A stretch of 7,421 nt of DNA, taken from contig JAYNJW010000063.1 of the NCBI GenBank assembly GCA_038110535.1, positions 1 through 7,421 on the forward strand, in the 5' to 3' direction. Positions 1 to 6,931 of this stretch are shown here, one piece after another (the first letter of the stretch is position 1; every line of letters begins with the position of its first letter). The stretch is from Chordibacter sp038110535 (GTDB lineage: Bacteria; Verrucomicrobiota; Verrucomicrobiia; Opitutales; Seribacteraceae). Under the pieces are notes generated by a model. The model was given only the letters and a program-made list of their open reading frames with translations, ran no database searches and had not been told where the DNA came from. The translations under genes were made by a program, and so were the position numbers.

Positions 1-581
1 AGGACGGCACCATGGCCCGCCTGCCTGATCTTAGAAAGCTCAAGAAGAAATGGGGAATGAAACTGATCTCGATCGCTTCCCTGATCGAGTATCGTCACCA
101 GCGGGAACGACTGATCAAAAAAATTAGTGAGTCTGAATTTCCGACGAAGTATGGAACTTTTCAATTGCATGTATTTTCGAGTGTGCTCGACCGGCGGATT
201 CATTATGCTCTCACCCTTGGAAAAATTTCCAAACGCTCCATCACTCTGGTGCGGGTGCAATCTGCCAATGTCCTAACCGATGCCCTTGGCCTCACCACCA
301 AGGGAGGTCCTGCAAGTGGGATATCCGAGGCGATGCAAGCTATTGCCAAACACAAGTCCGGTGCCCTGATCTACCTCGAACCACGCCGCAAGGAAGCCAA
401 GGAAATGATTGGTTCGGAACTCAGCCCAGGCAAGATGGACTTTCGGGATTATGGTATCGGAGCACAGGTACTGGCCGCACTGGGTATCAAAAAACTCCGC
501 TTACTTACCAGGGACCGTCGCCGAGTGGTTGGCCTTGAGGGATATGGACTGGAAATTGTCGAGCGTACCCTGCTTGTTTAA
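1..581 (+). CDS. ribB: RibB-type 3,4-dihydroxy-2-butanone 4-phosphate synthase with degenerate GTP cyclohydrolase II domain (3' part)
   Basis: The gene is cut by the left edge: the frame is open to base 1, and the ATG at 12 is the internal Met of the conserved DGTMARLPDL block near the end of the RibB domain, not a start. RibB converts ribulose 5-phosphate to 3,4-dihydroxy-2-butanone 4-phosphate for riboflavin synthesis in the cytosol. After DLIEYR-like SLIEYR comes a region that aligns with GTP cyclohydrolase II (PTKYGTF, LVRVQSANVLTDALG, RDYGIGAQVLAALGIKKLRLLT, YGLEIVER). The zinc-binding cysteines are gone: the usual HSEC reads QSAN at about 258-269, no RCDCG follows, and the RQEGRGIGL segment is replaced by EPRRKEAKE. 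The visible protein contains no cysteine. The second half is therefore probably not a cyclohydrolase, as in the bacterial proteins called RibBX. The RibB catalytic residues lie upstream and cannot be checked. ribH follows 12 bp downstream. Confidence 0.9.
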   Translation, partial: DGTMARLPDLRKLKKKWGMKLISIASLIEYRHQRERLIKKISESEFPTKYGTFQLHVFSSVLDRRIHYALTLGKISKRSITLVRVQSANVLTDALGLTTKGGPASGISEAMQAIAKHKSGALIYLEPRRKEAKEMIGSELSPGKMDFRDYGIGAQVLAALGIKKLRLLTRDRRRVVGLEGYGLEIVERTLLV

Positions 582-593
582 TTATTTTATCCT

Positions 594-1061
594 ATGAGTA
601 CCGATTCTCCAACCGCCCCAATTATCGATCCGGCTCCTTTTGCATTTGGGATAGTTTGCTCAAGGTTCAATGAGTCGCTTACCAACAGTCTGCTCGAACG
701 GGTCACTACTGTTCTTCAGGAGCATGGGAAACCTGCCGATCTGGTAATTGATCGAGTACCCGGATCGCACGAAGTACCCGCTGGGCTATCGCTACTCGCC
801 GAGAGTGGTCGATTTTCCTGCCTTATCGGCTTGGGTGTGGTCATTAAAGGATCCACCTCACATCATCATTTAGTTGCAGAATCTGCCGGACATGCGATTC
901 AATCGCTTGTGGTAAATTACCGCTTACCCATCATTAATGGTATCGTGGTGACTGATGATCTTGCCACCGCCGAAGAGCGCATTACCGGTAGCCTCGACCG
1001 CGGACGCGAATTCGCTCATGCCGCTCTGGAAATGGCCAGCTTTCGACAAAGATGGACTTAG
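594..1061 (+). CDS. ribH: 6,7-dimethyl-8-ribityllumazine synthase
   Basis: Lumazine synthase condenses 5-amino-6-ribitylamino-uracil with dihydroxybutanone phosphate, the product of the preceding RibB, in the next-to-last step of riboflavin synthesis. It normally assembles as pentamers or 60-mers in the cytosol. The 155 residues match the usual length. Visible landmarks are SRFNE (23-27, aromatic residue that stacks on the substrate), VPGSHEVP (55-62), GVVIKGSTSHHH (81-92) with the expected catalytic His90, and Arg129 in ATAEERITGS, the phosphate contact. The position of Bacillus Phe113 (in VIFGIVTTE) is Asn115 here (IINGIVVTD). The ATG at 594 is the only good start and has an A/T-rich leader without a Shine-Dalgarno sequence, so translation may be coupled to the gene 12 bp upstream. 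The 3' end overlaps nusB by 10 bp. Confidence 0.96.
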   Translation: MSTDSPTAPIIDPAPFAFGIVCSRFNESLTNSLLERVTTVLQEHGKPADLVIDRVPGSHEVPAGLSLLAESGRFSCLIGLGVVIKGSTSHHHLVAESAGHAIQSLVVNYRLPIINGIVVTDDLATAEERITGSLDRGREFAHAALEMASFRQRWT

Positions 1062-1513
1062 ATTTAATCGTTAATCCTGAATGGAGCCAGCGTCGGCAAA
1101 ACCGAACGGCCGCATTTCGCTTTCTTTACCAGTGGGAAATCAACCCACCTGATGATCTTGCCTCGGAACTGCATGAATTCCTTGATAAACTGGAAAAGAG
1201 TGAAGGCTACTTCAGTTATGCGACCGAGTTGGTCGATGGCATTCTGGATAAATTGGAATCGATCGATTCCCTGATTAACGAATTGGTAACCAACTGGGAA
1301 TTTTCCCGAATCGCCAAGACGGATCTGGCCATTTTACGCGTTGCCATTTTTGAAATTCTTTACCGGTTAGATGTTCCCCCGGTTGTGATAATTGATGAGG
1401 CTCTGGAAATTAGTAAGGATTTTTCCTCCGATAATTCCAGGAAATTTCTCAATGGTGTTCTCGATCAGGCAAGCAAGCGGAGCGGTCGACCAAACCGGGA
1501 ACCAGTGATCTAA
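1052..1513 (+). CDS. nusB: Transcription antitermination factor NusB
   Basis: NusB binds boxA RNA with NusE (ribosomal protein S10) and supports antitermination of rRNA operons. The 153-residue all-helical protein carries the family hallmarks: RRQNRTAAFRFLYQWE at the N-terminus (the basic boxA-binding face), the NWEFSRIAKTDLAILRVAIFEIL block near residues 81-103, PPVVIIDEALEISKDFS, and the closing FLNGVLDQ. The start at 1052 lies inside the last codons of ribH, a 10-bp overlap in another frame, which points to translational coupling. The ribH-nusB pairing is common across bacteria and fits one operon with the ribB-type gene. No Shine-Dalgarno sequence precedes the ATG. The gene ends 24 bp before the end of the convergent dehydrogenase gene. 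Confidence 0.95.
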   Translation: MDLDLIVNPEWSQRRQNRTAAFRFLYQWEINPPDDLASELHEFLDKLEKSEGYFSYATELVDGILDKLESIDSLINELVTNWEFSRIAKTDLAILRVAIFEILYRLDVPPVVIIDEALEISKDFSSDNSRKFLNGVLDQASKRSGRPNREPVI

Positions 1514-1531
1514 TCGACTGTTAGCTCAAGC

Positions 1532-1552
1532 ATTGGCCTAGACCCGGCCAAT
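1532..1552. repeat. Inverted repeat between convergent nusB and ugd
   Basis: ATTGGCC (1532-1538) and GGCCAAT (1546-1552) form a perfect 7-bp stem with a 7-base loop, overlapping the TAG stop of the dehydrogenase gene. It sits where a bidirectional terminator would be expected between two convergent genes, but neither strand shows a T-run after the stem. A terminator role is only a possibility. Confidence 0.35.
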
Positions 1553-2911
1553 TCCATGAGCCCGGTATCCAATTTTTCTGAGTTCTTCCAGATCGAGCAG
1601 GTTGCGACCATCAAACAGGATCGCGGGTTGGTGCATCTTCGCATAAATTTTGGAGTAGTCTAATTTCAGAAATTCGTCCCATTCCGTTAGTAAGGCAATT
1701 GCATGAGACTCTAGGCATGCTTCCTCGGCTGAAGAACAAAATTCGATACGGCCCTTTGCCTGTTCCTCGGACCATCCTAGGGTAAAAAGAATGCCTTGCT
1801 TGGTCACTTGGGGGTCATAAATGGCCAGGTTAGCTTTCTCCTCCAACAGTCGGTTGCAAATACCTATGGCTGGAGACTGGCGGGCATCATTGGTGTCTTT
1901 CTTGAATGCGTATCCCAGGATGGCGATTCGCTTGCCCGATACGGTGTTGAACATGGAATCAAGCAAACGGGTGACAAAGCGTTCTTTCTGGTATTCATTC
2001 ATCTGAATGACCTGTTCCCAGTAATTCGCAACCTCTGGTAGATCAAAGTGCCTGCAAAGATAGCACAGGTTGAGAATATCTTTCTGGAAACAGGAACCTC
2101 CAAAACCGATCGAGCTTTTCAAAAATTTCGGCCCAATCCGGCTGTCCGTGCCGATGGCCCGGGCGACTTCATCGACATTTGCTCCGGTTGCCTCGCATAA
2201 GGAAGAAATTGCATTGATGCTGGAAATCCTTTGGGCCAGAAAGGCATTAGCCGTGAGCTTAGAAAGTTCAGAAGACCAGAGATTGGTGGTAATGATTCGC
2301 TCACGGGGCACCCACTGGGCATAAATACTGACCACTTTTTCCACCGCAACCTGTCCGGCATCGGAGGTTTCACCACCAATGAGTACACGATCCGGATTTT
2401 CCAGATCGGTCATGGCCGTACCCTCGGCCAAAAATTCGGGATTGGAAATCACCTGATAGCTATGCCCATTGTTTGCCGAGTCCAGGATTTCCTTGACCAT
2501 CTGGGCAGTTCGTACGGGCACGGTCGATTTTTCCACCACGATTTTATCACCACCACCGGCCCGGGCAATTCCCCGGGCACAAGATTCCACAAAGCGTAAA
2601 TCTGCGGCCTGTCCCCTGCCGGACCCATAATCCTTGGTCGGTGTATTTACGCTGATAAAAATGATGTCTGCTTGGCGGACCTTTTCATCGACCTCTGTGC
2701 TGAAAAACAGGTTTTTGTCCCGGTTCTGGGCAACAATATCGTCCAACCCCGGTTCATAAACAGGTAGATCGCCCGAATTCCACGCGGCAATACGGTCCTC
2801 ATTAAGATCAACCACCGTTACTTCAATATCGGCACACTTGTGCGCAATCATCGCCATGGTTGGTCCCCCCACATATCCAGCTCCGATACAACATATTTTC
2901 ATCGCCCCCAT
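1538..2911 (-). CDS. ugd: UDP-glucose 6-dehydrogenase, animal-like subtype
   Basis: This enzyme oxidises UDP-glucose to UDP-glucuronate with two NAD+, supplying precursors for polysaccharides and glycosylation. The 457 residues hold an N-terminal Rossmann fold (KICCIGAGYVGGPT, 5-18), a central helix domain (SSELSKLTANAFLAQRISSIN, 213-233) and a C-terminal UDP-binding domain (ILGYAFKKDT, 331-340). Catalytic residues are present: Cys274 in GFGGSCFQKD, Lys218, Asn222, Asp278, Glu159, plus Arg258 of the arm that reaches into the neighbouring subunit. From memory, whole blocks match human UGDH, such as ISVNTPTK, EKSTVPVR, SNPEFLAEGTA and NPDRVLIGG, far more closely than typical bacterial Ugd/TuaD. 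The C-terminal tail of the animal enzyme is absent. The ATG at 2911 has no Shine-Dalgarno sequence. The ATG at 2902 (Met4) follows GGGGGCG and gives MKICCIGAGYVGG, so it is a credible alternative start. The gene appears to stand alone. Confidence 0.96.
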   Translation of the reverse strand: MGAMKICCIGAGYVGGPTMAMIAHKCADIEVTVVDLNEDRIAAWNSGDLPVYEPGLDDIVAQNRDKNLFFSTEVDEKVRQADIIFISVNTPTKDYGSGRGQAADLRFVESCARGIARAGGGDKIVVEKSTVPVRTAQMVKEILDSANNGHSYQVISNPEFLAEGTAMTDLENPDRVLIGGETSDAGQVAVEKVVSIYAQWVPRERIITTNLWSSELSKLTANAFLAQRISSINAISSLCEATGANVDEVARAIGTDSRIGPKFLKSSIGFGGSCFQKDILNLCYLCRHFDLPEVANYWEQVIQMNEYQKERFVTRLLDSMFNTVSGKRIAILGYAFKKDTNDARQSPAIGICNRLLEEKANLAIYDPQVTKQGILFTLGWSEEQAKGRIEFCSSAEEACLESHAIALLTEWDEFLKLDYSKIYAKMHQPAILFDGRNLLDLEELRKIGYRAHGIGRV

Positions 2912-2946
2912 CCATAGCAGGAATTAAAGAATAGGGCTACATTAGA

Positions 2947-3795
2947 ATGGACTTCTTTCATATCTGCACTTTGGCCTCCACATCCATACTCGACGAACTG
3001 ATTCGCTTTCCCTGGGGAAGAATGGTCCTGATCGGTATTTTCCTCTACCTAATTCTATGTTTTTACGGCTGGATATTTGCAGACCGCATTCTTTTCCCTG
3101 CCCCCCGGCAACCAGGGTACGACATCGACGATACCGTTTTTTTTCTGGAGTCCGCCCAAGGTGCGAAGATTGCCTGCAAGCATTGGACTGCAGAGACCCC
3201 CAAGGGGCTGACCATTCTCTACAGCCATGGAAATGCGGAGGATCTGGGCCGGATTGATGAACTTTTACAGACATGGGTAGCGGAAGGATGGTCCGTATTT
3301 GCCTATGACTACCCCGGCTATGGGCACAGTCCGGGAAAACCTTCGGAAGCAGGATGTTACGAAGCCATTGATACCGTCTACCAACACCTTACCCAAGACT
3401 TGCAAGTTTCTCCTCATAAAATTGTCATTTGGGGAAGGTCATTGGGAACCGGTCCTTCCTGCTATCTTGGGGAAAAGGAGAAAACTGGAGGTTTAATTCT
3501 GGAGACTCCCTTCATGACTGCCTATCGCACGGTCACTGAAACCCCGGTGCTGCCATGGGATCGTTTTCGCAACCTCAAACGGGCACCTTCCATTCATGGT
3601 CCTTCGCTGGTGATTCATGGATATGAGGATGAAGTTGTTCCCTTTCGGCACGGCAAAAGAGTTTACCAGGCCCTTTCTCAACCCAAGCAATTTCTTGAAC
3701 TTGTTCATGCTGGGCATAATGATCTTGCTGAAACAGGAGGAGAAAAATACCGCACTGGCATTACTGATTTTCTCAACCAAGTGCTTGGTGATTGA
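2947..3795 (+). CDS. Membrane-anchored alpha/beta hydrolase (serine hydrolase fold)
   Basis: An N-terminal hydrophobic segment (about residues 27-45, VLIGIFLYLILCFYGWIF) should anchor the protein in the inner membrane. It is followed by a FADRILFPAPR linker and an alpha/beta hydrolase domain. The catalytic set is complete: oxyanion-hole motif SHGNAEDLG (93-101), nucleophile Ser165 in GRSLGTG, Asp228 in HGYEDEVVP and His257 in AGHNDL. The layout, with FxPxP after the membrane anchor, HGNAED and GRSLGTG, matches the Bem46/ABHD13-like family, whose substrates are poorly known. Esterase or thioesterase activity is plausible, but I cannot name a substrate. Start choice: the ATG at 2947 has only a weak GGG upstream; the ATG at 3022 (Met26) follows GGGGAAG and would keep the anchor. 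The gene is divergent from ugd across 35 bp; the TonB-like gene follows 86 bp later on the same strand. Confidence 0.88.
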   Translation: MDFFHICTLASTSILDELIRFPWGRMVLIGIFLYLILCFYGWIFADRILFPAPRQPGYDIDDTVFFLESAQGAKIACKHWTAETPKGLTILYSHGNAEDLGRIDELLQTWVAEGWSVFAYDYPGYGHSPGKPSEAGCYEAIDTVYQHLTQDLQVSPHKIVIWGRSLGTGPSCYLGEKEKTGGLILETPFMTAYRTVTETPVLPWDRFRNLKRAPSIHGPSLVIHGYEDEVVPFRHGKRVYQALSQPKQFLELVHAGHNDLAETGGEKYRTGITDFLNQVLGD

Positions 3796-3881
3796 TTTCC
3801 CCGCATCTCCCCGCTAATCCTAGAAAATGATTCTGCAGGTGATGACGCCTCGGGATGGTAACTATGGGTGTTGGATAGAAA

Positions 3882-4664
3882 ATGATGTTGGGAATGAACC
3901 AAAGAGAGGGAAAAATCTTTCGGGTGGCTTTACTCTGCCATTTTGTCTTTGCCCTTGGCCTTTTTGTCTATGGGTTTATCCCCAGCTGCAAGGAGGAACC
4001 GGAAGTAGTGCATGTATTTGAACTGGCTTCTTCACCGCCTCCTCCTACCCCACAGGCCCGACCCACTCCGCCCAAGCCTAGCCCAAAACCGGTGGTGCAA
4101 AAACCTCCGTCCAATCCGGTACCACCTAAACCAAAGCCGATAGTCAAAAAGCCAACTCCAAAACCAACTCCCAAGCCGGTGGTCAATAAACCCTCTCCCA
4201 AGCCACCCGCACCGCAAAAGATTTCTTTTGATCAGTTCCGTAAAGAGCACGACCTACCCAGCCCTAAACCAACCCCCAAACAACCCACACCCAAACCGGT
4301 TAACATCAAGATCAACCCAAACGATTTCAAACTCGCTCCGATTACCGTAAGCACACCATCCAGCAGCACAGCAAAGGTTTCCCCCTCCCTTATTAATCAA
4401 TACTTAGCAGGAGTAAAATCCCGTCTTGAAAAGGTCTGGCAGCACCTCCTCGCCCAAGCCAATCTATCCAGCGGCGGAGTTGCCCATCTAGGATTCCGTA
4501 TCGGGCCGGATGGCTCCCTCCTTCAACCTAAAATTACTCGCTCATCCGGAAATTCTTCCCTTGATGCCTTGGTCTTACAGGTCGCTCAATCAGCCGGCAA
4601 TTTGGGCCGCCCCCCTGGGGGTTCATTTTCCTCTAGTCTGGAAATCCCCTTTCGGGTAAACTGA
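3882..4664 (+). CDS. TonB/TolA-like energy transducer with proline-rich linker
   Basis: The 260 residues have the full TonB-type plan: a short cytoplasmic start, one membrane helix (about 14-33), a Pro/Lys-rich stretch (about 52-140, with repeats of the PKPTPKP and PKPVV kind) able to span the periplasm, and a C-terminal domain (about 170-260). That domain has YLAGVKSRLEKVWQ, a GGVAHLGFRIGPDGSL strand pair, SSGNSSLDALVLQ and a closing EIPFRV strand. These features match the TonB/TolA C-terminal family, which transmits proton-motive force from ExbB/ExbD or TolQ/TolR to outer-membrane partners. No exbB, exbD or receptor gene is visible here, so its motor must be encoded elsewhere, and TonB versus TolA cannot be settled. 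Candidate starts are ATGs at 3882, 3885 and 3894; 3882 has GGAT just upstream. A 48-codon ORF follows after 5 bp. Confidence 0.88.
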   Translation: MMLGMNQREGKIFRVALLCHFVFALGLFVYGFIPSCKEEPEVVHVFELASSPPPPTPQARPTPPKPSPKPVVQKPPSNPVPPKPKPIVKKPTPKPTPKPVVNKPSPKPPAPQKISFDQFRKEHDLPSPKPTPKQPTPKPVNIKINPNDFKLAPITVSTPSSSTAKVSPSLINQYLAGVKSRLEKVWQHLLAQANLSSGGVAHLGFRIGPDGSLLQPKITRSSGNSSLDALVLQVAQSAGNLGRPPGGSFSSSLEIPFRVN

Positions 4665-4669
4665 ACCGT

Positions 4670-4816
4670 ATGAAGTTCGACTGGAAACGCCCCCTCGCCC
4701 CCATCCTCTTGGTGGGTGGTTTGCTTCTTTGCCTTTCCCGTGACCCAATTATCGGGCTGGGGGTATTCTTAGTCTCTTTCGCTTTGGTCTTCGGGTTTTC
4801 CCGAGGTTCTTCCTAA
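4670..4816 (+). CDS. Small two-helix membrane protein (48 aa), hypothetical
   Basis: An ATG five bases after the TonB-like stop opens a 48-codon frame. Its product starts MKFDWKRPLAP and has two hydrophobic stretches, about residues 9-23 (LAPILLVGGLLLCLS) and 26-43 (PIIGLGVFLVSFALVFGF). A SRD turn separates them and an SRGSS tail follows. Lys/Arg lie at the start, in the turn (Arg24) and at the end (Arg45); the first and last suggest a hairpin with both ends in the cytoplasm. No Shine-Dalgarno sequence is evident, so expression would rely on coupling to the TonB-like gene. The last 48 bases lie antisense to the end of ppk. I do not recognise a family and cannot assign a function. The tight spacing and clean double-helix pattern argue for a real gene, but its shortness leaves doubt. 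Confidence 0.5.
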   Translation: MKFDWKRPLAPILLVGGLLLCLSRDPIIGLGVFLVSFALVFGFSRGSS

Positions 4817-6919
4817 TCTTAAAGTTTCCACTTCTAAATTACTCGCCTCAATGGACTGGGCCACCAACGCGTCCTGCAAAGAATAGGTTTTTTTTCCCCG
4901 TTTGGGAGCAGCCACATAATTTCCCCTGCTTCTCAATTCGCTGGCAAATTGATTGTCCCGAAAATAGGCGTCCATGGTCTCGAGGACTTCTTTTTCCATC
5001 TCGCCATCCTCCACTGGGAAGACCACTTCCACCCGACGGAAAAAATTGCGCGGCATCCAGTCCGCACTGCCCAGATAGGTTCTTTTACCAGCTGGAGCAT
5101 TCTGGAAATGATAGATCCGGCTATGTTCAAGAAACCTCCCCAGCAGACTGCGTACAGTTATATTTTCGCTCAAACCTTTAGACCCCGGCACTAATCCGCA
5201 TATTCCCCGAACAACCAAGTCAACCTTTACCCCTGCTTGCGAAGCGAGGTAGAGTGCCTGGATCGCATCCGGATCAATCAAGGAATTTATCTTGAGCAAA
5301 ATGCGGGCATTTTTTCCCTTTTTTGCCGCAGTGGTTTCCTCTCCGATCAGACGAATCATTTCATCATGTAGATTGAAAGGGGCAACGAGGATTTTTTTGA
5401 ATGTGGGCTTGCGGGTATATCCGGTGAGCGTATTAAAAAGATTGGCCAAATCAGCGGTAAACGCGGGATTGGAGGTAAACAGGCTGTAATCGGTGTAACT
5501 CTTGGCCGTGCTCGGATTGTAATTCCCTGTGCCCAAGTGGGCATAGCGGCGGAGTTTGTTACCCTCCCGGCGGACAATCAGGCAGCATTTACAGTGGGTT
5601 TTTAACCCGCTCAAGCCATAGACCACATGCACGCCCACCTCTTCCATCTTACGGGACCAGATAATATTCGCCTCCTCGTCAAAGCGGGCTTTCAGTTCCA
5701 CCATTGCAGTAACCTGTTTTCCATTCTGGGCGGCATCCATGAGTGCCTTAACCACGGGAGAATCCCCACTGGTCCGGTAAATGGTCAGCTTGATCGCAAA
5801 AACATCAGGATCCTCTGCTGCCTGCCTCAAGAGATCGACCATAGGGGTAAAAGAATCGTAAGGATGGTGAAGAAGAAAGTCCCGTTTGCCGATCTCCCGG
5901 AACAGCTTGCCCCGCTGGGAAAGTGCCGTAGGAACTCTTGCCTCAAAAGAGGTAAATTTAAGATCGGGGCGATCCACCAGATCAGCCAGGCTCATCAATC
6001 GGTAAAGATTGATCGGACCATTAATTCGTACGACATCGGCCTCCGTCAAATGAATCGATTTGAGCAGGTATGAAAGCACCTCTGGGACCACCTGCTCATC
6101 AATCTCCAGGCGCACCGCAGCTCCCCTTCTCTGGTTATGCAATTCCTCTTCAATACTGAGCAGCAGGTTCTCGACCTCTTCCTCATCCACATACAGGTGA
6201 CTGTTGCGGGTAATACGGAATGCCCATGCCCCCAAAACCTCATGCCCGGAAAACAGGTCTGATACGAAGTAACGAACCACTTCACTAAGGAAGACAAATA
6301 CATCCTCCTTGGAATTTTCCTTCTCGATTTTCACCAAACGGGGAAGAATTCTCGGCACCTGCACAATAGCACGTAATGGATCGGCTTTTTTCCTGCGCAA
6401 GTTTCTCAGCGACACGAACAGATTCAAGGACTTGTTTAAAATCAAAGGAAAGGGATGGGTGGGATCGACTGCCAATGGCGTGAGCACAGGAAATACCTCC
6501 CTACGGAAGTAAGCCCGCAACCAGGTAAATTCGTCCTTAGTTAATTTCTCGATCGATTTGAACTGCACTCCATTCTTGGCCAGTGCTGGTTGTAATTGAG
6601 ACCTCCAGCAATCGTACTCCCGCTGCGACATCGCATGTGCCCGATTACGTACTGAATCCAACAGAGGTTGCGGAGCAGTGCCATCGAGACTCGGACGGGT
6701 GATTCCAGCGTCCACCTTTTGCATCAGTCCGGCCACCCGAATTTCATAAAATTGATCCAGGTTGGAACTTACGAAAGAAAGAAACCTTGTCCGCTCCAAT
6801 AACGGATACTTATCCGAAAATGCCTGATCCAGCACCCGCTCATTAAATGCCAGCCAGCTAAGCTCCCGGTTAAAAAACTGGGGAACAACTGCGGGGGTAG
6901 CTTTGATAGAGGTAGGCAT
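4769..6919 (-). CDS. ppk1: Polyphosphate kinase 1
   Basis: PPK1 reversibly polymerises the gamma-phosphate of ATP into inorganic polyphosphate, important for phosphate storage and stress survival. Residues are numbered from the TTG at 6958, which allows 729 residues. The N-terminal domain begins FFNRELSWLAFNERVLDQA (28-46) and continues SNLDQFYEIRVAGL (65-78). The first phospholipase D-like domain has HPYDSF (365-370), AIKLTIYRT (388-396), the phospho-acceptor His455 in GLKTHCK, and YAHLGTGNYNPSTAKSYTDYS. The second has the conserved His612 in FLEHSRIYHF and YLGSADWMPRNFFRRVE. I prefer the ATG at 6919 (Met14, 716 residues). It leaves an N-terminus of normal family length before ELSWL, and a TATAAT box lies six bases upstream, which would make the TTG untranscribed from that promoter. 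The gene is divergent from ssrA and ends antisense to the micro-ORF. Confidence 0.96.
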   Translation of the reverse strand: MPTSIKATPAVVPQFFNRELSWLAFNERVLDQAFSDKYPLLERTRFLSFVSSNLDQFYEIRVAGLMQKVDAGITRPSLDGTAPQPLLDSVRNRAHAMSQREYDCWRSQLQPALAKNGVQFKSIEKLTKDEFTWLRAYFRREVFPVLTPLAVDPTHPFPLILNKSLNLFVSLRNLRRKKADPLRAIVQVPRILPRLVKIEKENSKEDVFVFLSEVVRYFVSDLFSGHEVLGAWAFRITRNSHLYVDEEEVENLLLSIEEELHNQRRGAAVRLEIDEQVVPEVLSYLLKSIHLTEADVVRINGPINLYRLMSLADLVDRPDLKFTSFEARVPTALSQRGKLFREIGKRDFLLHHPYDSFTPMVDLLRQAAEDPDVFAIKLTIYRTSGDSPVVKALMDAAQNGKQVTAMVELKARFDEEANIIWSRKMEEVGVHVVYGLSGLKTHCKCCLIVRREGNKLRRYAHLGTGNYNPSTAKSYTDYSLFTSNPAFTADLANLFNTLTGYTRKPTFKKILVAPFNLHDEMIRLIGEETTAAKKGKNARILLKINSLIDPDAIQALYLASQAGVKVDLVVRGICGLVPGSKGLSENITVRSLLGRFLEHSRIYHFQNAPAGKRTYLGSADWMPRNFFRRVEVVFPVEDGEMEKEVLETMDAYFRDNQFASELRSRGNYVAAPKRGKKTYSLQDALVAQSIEASNLEVETLRLGRTSGKPEDQSERD

Positions 6920-6925
6920 AGTAGA

Positions 6926-6931
6926 ATTATA
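6926..6931 (-). promoter_or_regulatory. Candidate -10 box for ppk, leaderless arrangement
   Basis: On the minus strand a perfect TATAAT is followed by TCTACT and then the ATG at 6919. Transcription starting seven bases after the box would begin at the A of the ATG, giving a leaderless mRNA. No good -35 hexamer lies 16-18 bases upstream (CCGTGA at 17), so this is a single-box match. The octamer TGGGCTAT sits directly upstream (6933-6940, minus strand). Confidence 0.4.

Noticed and set aside
12..14. ATG at 12 as the start of a short stand-alone cyclohydrolase-like gene.
   Set aside because: The codons before it (GAC GGC ACC) belong to the conserved DGTMARLPDL motif of RibB, so the gene continues upstream of the window.
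2231..2599. A 122-codon frame antisense to ugd.
   Set aside because: Lies wholly inside a clearly conserved enzyme gene and looks like no known protein.
3968..4250. Two glycine- or arginine-rich frames antisense to the proline-rich region.
   Set aside because: They are the mirror of CCN and AAR repeat codons, which rarely give stops on the other strand; no start signal or family resemblance.
4737..4756. CCCG...CGGG inverted repeat near the ppk stop as a terminator.
   Set aside because: Only four base pairs, a 12-base loop and no T-run on either strand.
5627..6073. A 148-codon frame antisense to ppk.
   Set aside because: Its Cys/His/Arg-rich composition is typical of shadow frames, and ppk coding is unambiguous across the region.
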